A stretch of DNA of 59,359 nucleotides from Gammaproteobacteria bacterium (lineage in GTDB: Bacteria; Pseudomonadota; Gammaproteobacteria; Steroidobacterales; Steroidobacteraceae), in contig JAQGOF010000196.1 of assembly GCA_028293745.1 (NCBI GenBank), forward strand, positions 1-59,359. Direction: 5' to 3'. The translations under genes and the position numbers were made by a program. This document shows positions 18,812 through 28,200 of the stretch, in pieces. Position 1 is the stretch's first letter. Each line of letters starts with the position of its first letter. The notes beneath the pieces were generated by a model. The model did not search any database. It saw nothing but the letters and a program-made list of their open reading frames with translations, and was not told where the DNA came from.

Positions 18812-19417
18812 ATGAGGCCGATCGTCAGAGCCGCCGTCGCAGCAGCCACCTTGTGTCTTTCGGTCGGGCCGATGTTGGCGATGGTCCACGCGAGCGCTGC
18901 AGGTGAATCTGGGGCCAAGGTCGCCGCTGTGGCCGCACCGGCGGAGCCGGAGGGGTTCTGGAACGGTCCCGTAAACGACCCTGTTCCGGGCACGATCAAG
19001 GGCGGCAAGGTCATTCATACACAGGCTCTGGCTGCCCTGCTGAAGCACACAAACGCGGTGGTCGTCGACGTCTCCAACGCACCGCGGCGGCCTGAGAACC
19101 TGCCGGCCTCGAGCACCTGGCTACCCCTGCCTCATCGCGCCATCCCAGGTGCTATCTGGATTCCTGGGGGAGGACTGGGGGAACCTGCCGCTGCGCTGGA
19201 CCAGTATTTTCGCGAACGCCTTGCCAAAGCCACGGGCAACGACATTGGAAAGCCCCTGGTGCTCTATTGCCACCAGCGGTGTTGGTTGAGTTGGAACGGG
19301 GCCAAGCGTGCAATTCAGTACGGGTACCGGAACGTGTACTGGTTCCCGGACGGGATTGAGGGTTGGCGTAAGGCCAAGCTGCCAACGGCGGTGGTGCAGC
19401 CGGAGGAGACCCCTTAG
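18812..19417 (+). CDS. PQQ-dependent catabolism-associated CXXCW motif protein (rhodanese-like)
   Basis: 201-residue exported protein (signal peptide to about residue 30) with a rhodanese-like core. The expected 'CHQRCWLSWNGAKRA' active loop (CxxCW) is intact near residue 152. It begins 13 bp after the SoxYZ-like carrier and completes the accessory trio. The stop codon lies inside a short CCCCT-t-AGGGG inverted repeat that has no T-run, so it is not a convincing terminator. The MarR gene converges from the right. Confidence 0.92.
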   Translation: MRPIVRAAVAAATLCLSVGPMLAMVHASAAGESGAKVAAVAAPAEPEGFWNGPVNDPVPGTIKGGKVIHTQALAALLKHTNAVVVDVSNAPRRPENLPASSTWLPLPHRAIPGAIWIPGGGLGEPAAALDQYFRERLAKATGNDIGKPLVLYCHQRCWLSWNGAKRAIQYGYRNVYWFPDGIEGWRKAKLPTAVVQPEETP

Positions 19418-19490
19418 GGGCGGCACGCCGGTCAGGCCCGTCAGGCGCGTGGACGACGTTGCACGTCCGCAGCGGGATTGCCGCGCCGCC

Positions 19491-19994
19491 CTACTCGCTG
19501 GACTCGATGTTCTCTTCGATCTTCTCCAGCGTGGCGACCACCTGTGCAATCTCCTTGCGCGCGATTCCGTTCAGGGCCAACTCCTGATGACGCAGTGCAG
19601 CGGGAATGATCTGTTTGAACACTTCGACGCCGGGGGCGGTGAGCGAGATCAGGGCCATGCGGGAGTCGCGGGTGGATGGGCGGCGGGCGACGAGGCCGGT
19701 CTTTTCGAGCCGGGCGACGACCCGGCTGATGGTGGGTTGCTCCATGAGAGTGGCTTCCACGATCTCGCCGATACTCAGGGCGCCATAGGCTTTCAACACG
19801 CTGATGACGCGCCACTGGGATGAGTTCATGCGCATGGCCCGCAGCCGTGTCTGTAAACGCAGTTGGAGTTTTTTGCTGGCGCGATAGAGGCGGTACGGGA
19901 AGAAGCCGTCGAGCCAGAGGTCGCCGGTGCGGGCACGGCGGTCGCCGCGGTCCGTGGCGACCGGCGGCGCTTTATTGTGTATCGCTCTTGCCAT
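19491..19994 (-). CDS. MarR family transcriptional regulator
   Basis: 167 residues, winged helix-turn-helix of the MarR type: 'MNSSQWRVISVLKAYGALSI' (helices 2-3), recognition helix 'MEQPTISRVVARLEKTGLV', wing 'RRPSTRDSRMALISLT', and a C-terminal dimerisation helix. It starts 6 bp after the DUF72 gene on the same strand and is therefore the last gene of the oxidoreductase-MFS-DUF72 run, which it may autoregulate. The N-terminal 30 residues are Arg/Asp-rich and look like an extension. Confidence 0.92.
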   Translation of the reverse strand: MARAIHNKAPPVATDRGDRRARTGDLWLDGFFPYRLYRASKKLQLRLQTRLRAMRMNSSQWRVISVLKAYGALSIGEIVEATLMEQPTISRVVARLEKTGLVARRPSTRDSRMALISLTAPGVEVFKQIIPAALRHQELALNGIARKEIAQVVATLEKIEENIESSE

Positions 19995-20000
19995 CGGCGG

Positions 20001-21032
20001 TTATTTTAGCCCTTCGTTCTGCACATGGCTAAGCTTTCGACCGGGCTTTCGTTCAGCTTTCGTCGAAAAACCTCCTGGTGCGGGTGCGGGTGCAGATGGC
20101 GACTTGCGCGTCGGTGCCCTGCGACGCGGTGCAAAAGTTGGAAGCGGGATGTCTCGCGGTGGCATTCCCAACTTACGCATCAACGTCTGCGCATCGAACG
20201 GCGCACGCAGCTTTACGTCCGTGTTGTCGAAGAAGCAGTAGACATCGCGCGACTTGCGGGTGGGCGGCTTTTTGGATGAAATCTTCTGCGCGTCCGCAGG
20301 CTCGGAGCCCTTCTGCCAGGCCCTGATCCGTTCAGCCCACCGATCGAGTGACTTGTCGGAATATCCGCTGCGATATAACTCTTTGTCGCCGTGCAGGCGC
20401 ATGTAGACGAAGTCTGCCGTGATGTCCTGTGTCATCGGCCAGCGGCGCGCGGTCTCCGCGATGACCAACGCTACATTGTATCTGCGCAGCAGGTCCACGA
20501 ACGAGGGATCCAGGAAGGTTTCATTCCGAATCTCCACGGCGTGGCGTATCGGCCGGTTGGCATCGATTTTCAGCTGTGAGCGGCTCTTCAGCCACGCATC
20601 TCGCTTGCGCGCGATAGACGCAGCCTCTTGCGTGTCGCGGGGCAGGAGGCTCAGGAAGGCCTCGAAGCGCTTGCGGTCATATTTGAAGTTGGGAGGGAAC
20701 TGCCACAGGACGGGGCCTAACTTGTCCTTCAGATTGAACACGCCGGAAGCCAGGAAGTTGGCGAGTGGGATCTCGACATCCCGCAAGCGCTTCATGTGGG
20801 TGATGTAGCGTGGACCCTTGACGGCGAACATGAAGTCCTCGGGCGTATCGGCGTACCAGCTTGCATAGCTCTGCGGCCGCTGCAGCGAATAGAACGATCC
20901 GTTGATCTCGATGGCGGACAGGTGGGCGGAGGCGTATTCCAGCTCGGCCCGTTGGGGCAAGTCCTTGGGATAGAAGGTTCCGCGCCACGGCGCGTAGCGC
21001 CATCCTGAGATGCCTATGCGGGTCGTTGCCAT
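20001..21032 (-). CDS. DUF72 domain protein (YecE-like)
   Basis: 343 residues with a TIM-barrel-like DUF72 domain: 'RIGISGWRYAPWRGTFYPK', 'EINGSFYSLQRPQSYASWY', 'FMFAVKGPRYITHMKRL', 'GPVLWQFPPNF', 'DFVYMRLHG' and 'VYCFFDNTD'. The enzymatic role of the family is not established. The last 60 residues form a Lys/Arg/Pro-rich, probably disordered tail that is not part of the conserved domain. The gene starts 9 bp after the MFS stop. Confidence 0.93.
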   Translation of the reverse strand: MATTRIGISGWRYAPWRGTFYPKDLPQRAELEYASAHLSAIEINGSFYSLQRPQSYASWYADTPEDFMFAVKGPRYITHMKRLRDVEIPLANFLASGVFNLKDKLGPVLWQFPPNFKYDRKRFEAFLSLLPRDTQEAASIARKRDAWLKSRSQLKIDANRPIRHAVEIRNETFLDPSFVDLLRRYNVALVIAETARRWPMTQDITADFVYMRLHGDKELYRSGYSDKSLDRWAERIRAWQKGSEPADAQKISSKKPPTRKSRDVYCFFDNTDVKLRAPFDAQTLMRKLGMPPRDIPLPTFAPRRRAPTRKSPSAPAPAPGGFSTKAERKPGRKLSHVQNEGLK

Positions 21033-21041
21033 GCCGATGCG

Positions 21042-22310
21042 TCAGCACGGATCGTGCCCTGGCCCGGCCTTCGGCGCGAAGGACAGCAGGATGGCGATCG
21101 CGATCAACAGCACCGCGGCGCTCAGGGGCAGCGAATAGTGGATCCCGATCAGGCTGCCGACGATTCCCACCGTGATGCCGCTGAACATTCGCATGCCGCT
21201 CGCCGCCATGCTGAACACGCCAATGACGCGGCCACGGATGGCTGGGGGAGCGCTGAGCTGCACGAGCGCCTGGGCCATCGAGTTGAATGACAGCTCCAGG
21301 AAACCTGCCGCGAAGAGCAACGCCAGCGCGATCGGGTATATACGGACCACTGCGAACGTACCGAGCGCGATGCACCATGCCATGGCCAGCAGCAGGGCAG
21401 TGCGAGCCGCAGGATGCAGCAGCCCCCTGCTCTCCAACACAAATCCCGCTGTCAAGGCGCCCGCCGCATCCGCGGCAAGCAACATGCTGTAGGAGACACC
21501 GGGATCACCATGGCCCAGGTCGGATGCAAAAGCGGGCATTTGGGCCTGGTAGGCATTGCCAACGAAAAATGCGGCGAGTCCCCCGAGAAACACCATGCAC
21601 AGAACTGTGGGATTGTTGCGGATGCTGCGCAAGGTGGCCAACAGATCGGCAAAGCCCCGCACGGCCGGTGTCGCTGTTTCTCTATGCTTCGGGGCGAACG
21701 GTGCCTTCCAGAGCCACAGAATCATCGGCAGATAGATCAGCGCGTTGATGAATATTCCATGCGCAGGTCCGAATGCGATGAGCAATACTCCACCCACGGC
21801 GGGGCCCGTCAACATTCCCAGGTAGCGAGCGGTTGCACCGAGACGCACGGCACTCGGCAGTTCTGCGGGCTGGACGATGTCATGCAACAAGAGCTGGCTG
21901 GCAGGTCCCCACAACACGCCGGCGAAACCGTGAATGGTGAGCAGAACCCGGGCGTGCCATTCCTGCAGGGCACCTGTCAGGAACAGCACGCCCCAGGCGA
22001 TCGAAACACTCATGAAAATGAGCATGCCGAGTTGGACGATCCGCCTCGGGTCGAAGCGATCGGCGAGGGCGCCCGAGTAGACGGAGAACAACAGGAACGG
22101 CGCCCAATGGGATATCACCGCGAACCCGCCGAGGGCTGGCGAGTGGAATTTCTGGAAGATCACCCAGTAGCTGATGACGTGCTCGATGTTGTCGGCCAGC
22201 ATCGCGGTGGCGGTGCCGAAGAAATACATCCGGAAGCCCGGATGTCGAAAGGCGGCGAAGGACGCGGGCGCAACGGGAAGCGCGCCGCCAGGATCGGTAG
22301 CGGTGGACAA
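21042..22310 (-). CDS. MFS transporter (EntS/MFS_3-like)
   Basis: 422-residue permease with about 12 membrane helices. The cytoplasmic loop motif 'SGALADRFDPRRIVQLG' between helices 2 and 3 is typical of the MFS_3 group that includes enterobactin exporter EntS. The start codon is TTG at 22310, supported by AGGAG five bases upstream (AGGAG-TTTGA-TTG). Substrate unknown. It is encoded between an NAD(P)-dependent oxidoreductase and DUF72/MarR genes. Confidence 0.92.
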   Translation of the reverse strand: MSTATDPGGALPVAPASFAAFRHPGFRMYFFGTATAMLADNIEHVISYWVIFQKFHSPALGGFAVISHWAPFLLFSVYSGALADRFDPRRIVQLGMLIFMSVSIAWGVLFLTGALQEWHARVLLTIHGFAGVLWGPASQLLLHDIVQPAELPSAVRLGATARYLGMLTGPAVGGVLLIAFGPAHGIFINALIYLPMILWLWKAPFAPKHRETATPAVRGFADLLATLRSIRNNPTVLCMVFLGGLAAFFVGNAYQAQMPAFASDLGHGDPGVSYSMLLAADAAGALTAGFVLESRGLLHPAARTALLLAMAWCIALGTFAVVRIYPIALALLFAAGFLELSFNSMAQALVQLSAPPAIRGRVIGVFSMAASGMRMFSGITVGIVGSLIGIHYSLPLSAAVLLIAIAILLSFAPKAGPGHDPC

Positions 22311-22407
22311 TCAAACTCCTGGAAGTAGCGTGGGCGGGTGGCCCGTACATTCGCGGCGTCTCGCGCTCGTCGAGGCGCTCGCTGCGAATGCCAGTAACAA
22401 TATCAGG

Positions 22408-23292
22408 TTATCCGCGCCGATCGAGTCCTGCACGGCGTGCGGCCAGCTGGGCCAATGCGGCCCAATCGTTTTCGGCGCCGCCGGTGGCGACCAGCTCCAT
22501 GAAACTGTCGCGCAGGGTGCTGGCGAACGGCATCGGCACGCTATGGGCATCGGCGGCGGCCATCGCGAGTCGAATATCCTTCAGCCCGAGGGCAGCGGCG
22601 AAGCCGGCCGGCTGGTATTTTTCGCTGGCAATCATGGCGCCGTAGAGTTTGTAAATAGGGGCTGCAAACAAGGTGCTCGTGAGGATATTGAGGAACTCGG
22701 AAGCGTCGATGCCGTGCGCTCGCGTCAGGGCAACGGCCTCACCCATCGTCTCGATTGCGCTCGCGATCATGAAGTTGCCGGCGATCTTCACGGCGTTCGC
22801 ACGCTCCGCGCGGTCGCCGACCGGCCAGGTCTTCTGGCCGATGATGGAAAGAACCGGTTGGGCGCGCTCAATGGTAGCGGAGTCGCCCGCGACCACGATG
22901 TTCAGTTTGCCCTCGGCGGCCGCCTCGGGGCGGCCGAATACGGGCGCCGCGACGTAGCCGAGATTTCGCTTACGATGGAGTTCTGCGAATTCCTCGGCGA
23001 GAGCGACGGAGACCGTGGCGAGATTCAGGTGAATCAGTCCCGGCGTGGCGGCATCGAGAACACCTTGGTTGATGACGACCGCACGAACGGCGTCATCATT
23101 GGCGAGCATGGTTACCAGGAAGTCGGCGCGCGCCGCATCCGCGGGCTGGGCGGCGGCTTCTGCACCTTTTGCGACCAGCTCTTGGACGGGCTTGGGCGAA
23201 CGATTCCATACGCGCACCTGATGCCCGGCACCGACGAGGCGTCCTGCTATGGCCTTGCCCATTTTGCCAAGGCCGATGAATCCGATTTTCAT
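22408..23292 (-). CDS. NAD(P)-dependent oxidoreductase (beta-hydroxyacid dehydrogenase family)
   Basis: 294 residues. The N-terminal Rossmann motif is 'IGFIGLGKMGKAIAGRL', then 'VWNRSPK' and 'LATVSVALAEEFAEL'. The catalytic Lys lies in 'NAVKIAGNFM' and the all-alpha C-terminal domain is complete. This is the 3-hydroxyisobutyrate dehydrogenase / glyoxylate-succinic semialdehyde reductase family. The start at 23292 is set by GGAG seven bases upstream; the frame is open further but has no ribosome site. First gene of a leftward operon with MFS, DUF72 and MarR genes. Confidence 0.93.
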   Translation of the reverse strand: MKIGFIGLGKMGKAIAGRLVGAGHQVRVWNRSPKPVQELVAKGAEAAAQPADAARADFLVTMLANDDAVRAVVINQGVLDAATPGLIHLNLATVSVALAEEFAELHRKRNLGYVAAPVFGRPEAAAEGKLNIVVAGDSATIERAQPVLSIIGQKTWPVGDRAERANAVKIAGNFMIASAIETMGEAVALTRAHGIDASEFLNILTSTLFAAPIYKLYGAMIASEKYQPAGFAAALGLKDIRLAMAAADAHSVPMPFASTLRDSFMELVATGGAENDWAALAQLAARRAGLDRRG

Positions 23293-23460
23293 TGCGATCT
23301 CCGGAGATAGTCGCTGCCCGAATGGGGCAGGCGAGGGGAACGTTCGAGCAAGCATCGCTCCCATTGAAGGGCGCGGCTAGTCGTTGACATCGAAAATCCA
23401 TGGCGGGGGCGGTTAACATGCGGCGCCGGCGGGATGCTGGCCGAATCAGGGGCGGTTATC

Positions 23461-24744
23461 GTGCGAGCATGGGTTGGGATTGGCGTGCTGGGTGTGCTTG
23501 GCGCAGTTGGGGTATTGAGCGCAGCGGCGACGCCAGCGCGGCCCGCAGATGCGCGGGCAATCGCGGACGGAAGCGGCATGGAGGGAGCGGGTTTTGCGCC
23601 GGGCAGGCCTGCGAGAGTCGCTGCCGCGGCGGGAAACGATGTTGCCGGACCGCCTGCGCCAGACAGCCCTATGAGAGTCGCTGCCATTGCGGCACACGAT
23701 GTTGCCGGGCCGCCTGCCTCGAACTCGCTGGACGAGGCAGCCGCGGCTCGCTTCGCACACCTTGCACTGGCCTGCCTGCACAAGGAGTATCCCAACAAGA
23801 TCGCTCACGTTATGTTGAGCGACGCGGACGCTCTGCCTCCGCACGTGCTCACGCCTGCGTTCTATGGGTGCTTCGATTGGCATTCGGACGTGCACGGTCA
23901 TTGGCTGCTCGCTCGGCTGTTGCGGCTCTTTCCGAATGCGCCCTTTGCGAAGGGCGCACGAGCGGCTCTGTCGGTGGACCTGACTCCACAAAACATCGCT
24001 GGCGAGGTTGATTACGTCAAAAACGAGGAGCGGGCGTCGTTCGAGCGCCCGTACGGGCTCGCATGGTTGCTGCAGTTGTCCGCTGAACTACGCAGTTGGG
24101 ACGACAGCCAGGGACATCAGTGGGCTGCAGCGCTGGTGCCACTTGAAACGCTCGCGGCTTCGAAACTGAAGAGCTGGCTGCCCAAGCTGCACTATCCCAT
24201 CCGGATTGGAGAGCACGATCAGACTGCGTTTTCGTTCGGGTTGATGTGGGATTGGGCGGGCATCGTGGGGGATGCGCAGATGAAGGTGTTGCTCGTGGAT
24301 GCAGCGGAGCGGTTTTATCGGGGCGATCGCAATTGTCCTTTGAGTTATGAGCCGTCGGGGCAGGACTTTCTGTCGCCCTGCCTGGCCGAGGCGGACTTCA
24401 TGCGGCGGGTGCTCGAGCCGGATGCCTTCGCAAAGTGGCTCGGGGAATTTCTGCCGCAGATTCCGTCAAAGGGCGGGGCAGAGTGGCTGCAGCCAGGGGT
24501 CGTGACGGACCGGGCGGATCCGAAGTTAGCGCATATCGACGGACTCAACTTGAGTCGGGCGTGGATGCTCGAGGGGATTGCGCACGGGTTGAAGCCAACT
24601 GACAAGCGAGTGCCCGCGTTGCTCGCCGCAGCGGCGAGTCATCGCGCGGCGGCGTTGCCGGCGGTGACAGGCGAGCACTATGAGGGCGGGCACTGGCTGG
24701 GGACGTTTGCGGTGTATCTGACTAGCCAGGCGGGGTTGCGGTAG
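23461..24744 (+). CDS. DUF2891 domain protein, exported
   Basis: About 427 residues. A GTG at 23461 with GGGGCGG just upstream begins a good signal peptide (Arg then hydrophobic Val/Gly/Leu); an in-frame ATG at 23434 is the alternative. A low-complexity segment with a 60-bp tandem duplication is followed by the DUF2891 alpha-helical domain: 'YGCFDWHSDVHGHWLLARLL', 'ERPYGLAWLLQL', 'EHDQTAFSFGLMWDWAG', 'YEPSGQDFLSPCLAEADFM', 'DGLNLSRAWMLEGIA', 'EHYEGGHWLGTFAVYL'. Conserved Asp/His/Trp/Glu suggest a glycan-active (alpha/alpha)6 fold. Function unknown. It is transcribed divergently from the oxidoreductase operon. Confidence 0.92.
   Translation: MRAWVGIGVLGVLGAVGVLSAAATPARPADARAIADGSGMEGAGFAPGRPARVAAAAGNDVAGPPAPDSPMRVAAIAAHDVAGPPASNSLDEAAAARFAHLALACLHKEYPNKIAHVMLSDADALPPHVLTPAFYGCFDWHSDVHGHWLLARLLRLFPNAPFAKGARAALSVDLTPQNIAGEVDYVKNEERASFERPYGLAWLLQLSAELRSWDDSQGHQWAAALVPLETLAASKLKSWLPKLHYPIRIGEHDQTAFSFGLMWDWAGIVGDAQMKVLLVDAAERFYRGDRNCPLSYEPSGQDFLSPCLAEADFMRRVLEPDAFAKWLGEFLPQIPSKGGAEWLQPGVVTDRADPKLAHIDGLNLSRAWMLEGIAHGLKPTDKRVPALLAAAASHRAAALPAVTGEHYEGGHWLGTFAVYLTSQAGLR
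23611..23730. repeat. 60-bp tandem duplication within DUF2891 gene
   Basis: Two consecutive 60-bp units (23611-23670 and 23671-23730) are largely identical. They encode repeated 20-residue segments containing 'RVAA...DVAGPPA' in the exported linker. The period keeps the frame. Confidence 0.85.
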
Positions 24745-24815
24745 GGCCTCGGCCGACGCGCAAGGGCCACCCCGACGTCACTGTTGGGCCCGCGCCGCGC
24801 TTGCGTAATTCCGGG

Positions 24816-25982
24816 CTACTTCAACGCCTGCCGCAAATCGTCGATCAAGTCGTCGACATCCTCAACACCAACCGACAACCGGATCAGCCCATCAGTGATC
24901 CCTAGCGATGCGCGCATTGCCGCGGGCAGGGAGGCGTGGGTCATCAATCCCGGGTGCTCAATCAAACTCTCCACTCCACCGAGACTCTCCGCGAGCGAGA
25001 ACAGCTCGCAGCGCTCCAACACCCGCCGTGTATCGTCGAGGCTCGCGCGCAAAACCGCGGTCACGATTCCTCCGTACCCGCCCTTCATCTGTCGTTTCGC
25101 CAACGCATGCTGCGGATGGCTCGGCAGTCCGGGGTAGTACACCTTCTCAACCCTGGCATGGCCCTCCAGGAATTCAGCGATCGCCTGCGCGTTGGAGCAA
25201 TGCCGCTCCATTCGCAACGCGAGGGTTTTGATTCCGCGCAAGGTCAGGAACGAGTCGAACGGTCCCGACACTCCGCCGATTGCATTCTGCAGGTACCCAA
25301 GCCGCTCCTTGAGGGACTCGTCGGCGCGGACCACGGCCGCGCCGCCGATCGCATCCGAATGCCCGTTGAGGTACTTCGTGGTGGAGTGCACCACGATATC
25401 GAAGCCATGCTCCAATGGCCGTTGGATAAATGGAGTGGCAAACGTGTTGTCGCAAACACTCAGCAGTCCGAGCCGCTTCGTGATCTGCGCTATTGCGCTG
25501 AGGTCGACCAGCTTGAGGAGCGGATTGGTTGGCGTTTCCACCCATACGAGGCGGGTGTTGGGCCTGATGGCAGCCTCGAGCTCCGACGGCTTCGTCAGAT
25601 CGACAAACGATACGTCATGTCCGGCGGAGCGTTTGCGAACGTTCTCCATCACCCGGTAGCTACCGCCGTAAAGATCGTGCATGGCAATGATGTGAGAGCC
25701 GCTATCGAGCAGCTCGAGCACTGTGGACGTTGCCGCCATACCGGATGCGAATGCGAATCCCGCAGCTCCTCCTTCGAGGTTTGCCACTGCGGATTGCAGC
25801 GCATCGCGTGTCGGGTTCGCGGTGCGTGAGTATTCGTATCCCTTGTGGACGCCGGGGCTCGACTGAACATACGTGGACGTCGCATAGATCGGCGGCATGA
25901 CGGCGCCGGTCAGCGGATCCGGTTGCTGGCCGCCGTGAATGACGCGCGTGGCGAAGTGCTGATCGCGGGAGTCGTGTTTCAT
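24816..25982 (-). CDS. trans-sulfuration PLP enzyme (cystathionine gamma-lyase/gamma-synthase family)
   Basis: 388-residue Cys/Met-metabolism PLP enzyme: 'ATRVIHGGQQPDPLTGAVM', 'YEYSRTANPTRDALQ', 'FASGMAATSTVLELL', 'VWVETPTNPLLKLVD', PLP Lys in 'HSTTKYLNGHSD', and C-terminal 'SLGGVESLIEHP'. Sequence alone does not separate gamma-lyase from gamma-synthase. Because it follows a cystathionine beta-synthase by 61 bp on the same strand, reverse trans-sulfuration (homocysteine to cystathionine to cysteine) is the likely pathway. It is the last gene of the bufferin-led run. Confidence 0.94.
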   Translation of the reverse strand: MKHDSRDQHFATRVIHGGQQPDPLTGAVMPPIYATSTYVQSSPGVHKGYEYSRTANPTRDALQSAVANLEGGAAGFAFASGMAATSTVLELLDSGSHIIAMHDLYGGSYRVMENVRKRSAGHDVSFVDLTKPSELEAAIRPNTRLVWVETPTNPLLKLVDLSAIAQITKRLGLLSVCDNTFATPFIQRPLEHGFDIVVHSTTKYLNGHSDAIGGAAVVRADESLKERLGYLQNAIGGVSGPFDSFLTLRGIKTLALRMERHCSNAQAIAEFLEGHARVEKVYYPGLPSHPQHALAKRQMKGGYGGIVTAVLRASLDDTRRVLERCELFSLAESLGGVESLIEHPGLMTHASLPAAMRASLGITDGLIRLSVGVEDVDDLIDDLRQALK

Positions 25983-26043
25983 GTTTTAATGGATATGAGG
26001 GTGGGCCAGACGTTGGACCGGATGTTGGACCAGAAAAGTCAGA

Positions 26044-27417
26044 CTATACCCTGCGCCGCAGCCAGTTGAGCAGGTCGATGCGCGTGACGAGGCCGAGGAA
26101 CTCATTGTCTTTCACGACAATGGCCACCATGCCGCGCTTGAAGATTTCCATCAGCTGTGCAACCGGGGCATCCACCGGCACGGTCACGAGGCCGCTCGCC
26201 ATGGCTTTGGTCACGGGTTCATTGAAGTGCTCCGGATTTTCGAACACTTCGAGCAAAATGTCTTCTTCGTCCACAATACCGACGATCTTGCCGTCTCTCA
26301 TGACAGGAAGTTGCGAGACGTCGTAAAGCTTCATGCGCCGCAGCGCGGCGAGCACGGGTTCCGTCGAAGTAACCGTTACCGACGCGCGCTCCCAATGGCG
26401 GCGCGCAATGAGGTCGCGCAGGTCGCCAAAGCGCTCGCGCTCGATGAAGCCCTGGTCGAGCATCCAATAGTCGTTGTAGACCTTGGAGAGGTACTTGTTG
26501 CCGCTGTCACACACGAACGTAACAACACGCTTGGGCGTCTTCTGCTCGCGGCAGTAGCGCAGCGCCCCGGCCAGAAGCGTGCCGGTGGACGTGCCGGCAA
26601 TGATGCCCTCTTTTCTCAGCAGCTCACGACACGTGCGGAATGCTTCGGCATCCGGGATTGTGTAGGTTGGCCCGACGCGTGAGAAATCGGCTACCGGCGG
26701 AATGGAGTCGCCGCCAATACCTTCCACCAGCCAGCCGCCCTTCGCCGGGACTACTTTGCCCGTCTTGGCGTACTGGGCCAGTATCGAGCCGGCTGGATCC
26801 GACAGCACGATCTCGACGCCGGGCGCTGTCCTGGCAAAGAAATGTGACAGGCCGGTCAGCGTGCCTCCCGTGCCAACTCCACACACGACGGCATCGAGGC
26901 GGCCGTCTGTCTGCTTCCAGATCTCCGGCGCAGTCGTTTCCTCGTGGGCACGCGGGTTGGCCGGGTTGCCAAACTGATTCACGTAGAAGGAGTTGGGGAT
27001 TTCGCCTGCGAGGCGTTCAGCCACGTCGCGGTAGTATTCCGGATGGCCCTTGCTGACATCCGAGCGCGTGAGCTGCACTTCGGCACCCATCGCTTTGAGG
27101 TGAAATATCTTCTCCTGGCTCATCTTGTCGGGAATGACGAGCAGCAGGCGATAGCCTTTCTGGCCCGCCACCAGCGCAAGCCCCAGGCCGGTGTTGCCCG
27201 CCGTCGCTTCAATGAGCGTGCCGCCGGGTTTGATCTTGCCCTCACGCTCGGCCGCCTCGATCAGGTACAGGCCGATGCGATCCTTGATGGAGCCGCCGGG
27301 ATTCTGATTCTCGAGCTTGAGGAATAGCTTGCAGGGCCCCGTGTCGAGGTGTCGCACTGCCATGAGCGGCGTATTGCCGATCATCTCCAACACGTTGTTG
27401 CAGATCTGCGGTGCCAT
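26044..27417 (-). CDS. cystathionine beta-synthase with CBS-domain pair
   Basis: 457 residues. The fold-type II PLP catalytic core has the Schiff-base Lys45 in 'NPGGSIKDRIG', the substrate loop 'EATAGNTGLGLAL' and the phosphate loop 'GVGTGGTLTGL'. A C-terminal pair of CBS domains follows, from about 335 to the end ('VTVTSTEPVLAALRRM', 'QLPVMRDGKIVGIVDEEDIL', 'VTVPVDAPVAQLMEIF'). This is the full-length CBS architecture rather than the CysK/CysM form, and it makes cystathionine from serine and homocysteine. It begins 6 bp after bufC, an unusual pairing. Confidence 0.94.
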   Translation of the reverse strand: MAPQICNNVLEMIGNTPLMAVRHLDTGPCKLFLKLENQNPGGSIKDRIGLYLIEAAEREGKIKPGGTLIEATAGNTGLGLALVAGQKGYRLLLVIPDKMSQEKIFHLKAMGAEVQLTRSDVSKGHPEYYRDVAERLAGEIPNSFYVNQFGNPANPRAHEETTAPEIWKQTDGRLDAVVCGVGTGGTLTGLSHFFARTAPGVEIVLSDPAGSILAQYAKTGKVVPAKGGWLVEGIGGDSIPPVADFSRVGPTYTIPDAEAFRTCRELLRKEGIIAGTSTGTLLAGALRYCREQKTPKRVVTFVCDSGNKYLSKVYNDYWMLDQGFIERERFGDLRDLIARRHWERASVTVTSTEPVLAALRRMKLYDVSQLPVMRDGKIVGIVDEEDILLEVFENPEHFNEPVTKAMASGLVTVPVDAPVAQLMEIFKRGMVAIVVKDNEFLGLVTRIDLLNWLRRRV

Positions 27418-27423
27418 CCGTAC

Positions 27424-28200
27424 TTACCTCTTGTTTACGATGAGGCCCGATTGCACCCAGCCACGCAAAAATCCTGCCGCATGCAGCGAAGCCTCGCTTT
27501 CGTCGAGATGTTCGCACAGCAGGACACAAAGCTCACCGAATGATTGCCCGGCGCGCGAGGCGGCGATCACCGCGGCCTCCTCCGCAGCCACCGGACGGAA
27601 GTAGATCTGCAACGCGCGCCGCCATATCAGCCAACCGGCGCGCTGCAGGCTGAGGCTCGGCTCGGGGCGCTCCGTGTCTTCGGTCACGGCCTTCCACAGC
27701 TCGGGCACGTTCCACTCGAGCGCGACGAGTTGCACGGAGGGGCTCCACTCGAAACGCAATTCCGCCCAATCCTCTGGCGCCACCTGCGCGAACGCCCCGC
27801 TGTCGATGGGTTCTGCGTCGGCTGCGTCAAACGCGTCCGCCATGGCCCATTCCCATTTGGCCAACTCGGCGAGCAACGGCGCCTTCGAATACTCCGCGTC
27901 GGCTGCCAGCAAATCAGCCAGCTGATGACCATAGTGACGAACGGAGAAGAAGGTCGACTCGTGGGTAGCGACGTATTTCGCGGCCATCGTCTGGAAATCG
28001 GCTTCGCCCAGCAGATTGGCCAGTACGGGGTAACTGCTCCCGAGCACTTCGATCAGGCGCGAACGGTAGCCATCTGCGTAGATGCCCAGTCGGGTTTCCA
28101 CGGAGACTCGTTCAGTACCGATCACCTGCGACTCGATTTCAGAATCGGCTGCGAGCAGGAAGCGCTGGAAGGCCTCCTGTATGTCGGCAAGGCGGCTCAC
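27424..28200 (-). CDS. bufC: BufC / HvfC-like DUF2063 protein (bufferin maturation partner)
   Basis: About 258 residues with the N-terminal DUF2063 DNA-binding-like helical domain ('[14 protein letters not shown]', '[20 protein letters not shown]', '[20 protein letters not shown]', 'YGHQLADLL') and a beta-rich C-terminal domain. In bufferin clusters this protein is the recognition partner of the MNIO enzyme BufB. The GTG at 28200 overlaps the bufB stop by 4 bp (GTGA), which fixes the start and implies translational coupling; the longer frame into bufB is not credible. Cystathionine beta-synthase follows after 6 bp. Confidence 0.9.
   Translation of the reverse strand: MSRLADIQEAFQRFLLAADSEIESQVIGTERVSVETRLGIYADGYRSRLIEVLGSSYPVLANLLGEADFQTMAAKYVATHESTFFSVRHYGHQLADLLAADAEYSKAPLLAELAKWEWAMADAFDAADAEPIDSGAFAQVAPEDWAELRFEWSPSVQLVALEWNVPELWKAVTEDTERPEPSLSLQRAGWLIWRRALQIYFRPVAAEEAAVIAASRAGQSFGELCVLLCEHLDESEASLHAAGFLRGWVQSGLIVNKR

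Noticed and set aside
19405..19425. CCCCT-t-AGGGG inverted repeat at the end of the CXXCW gene as a terminator.
   Set aside because: The stem is only 5 bp and there is no T-run on either side.
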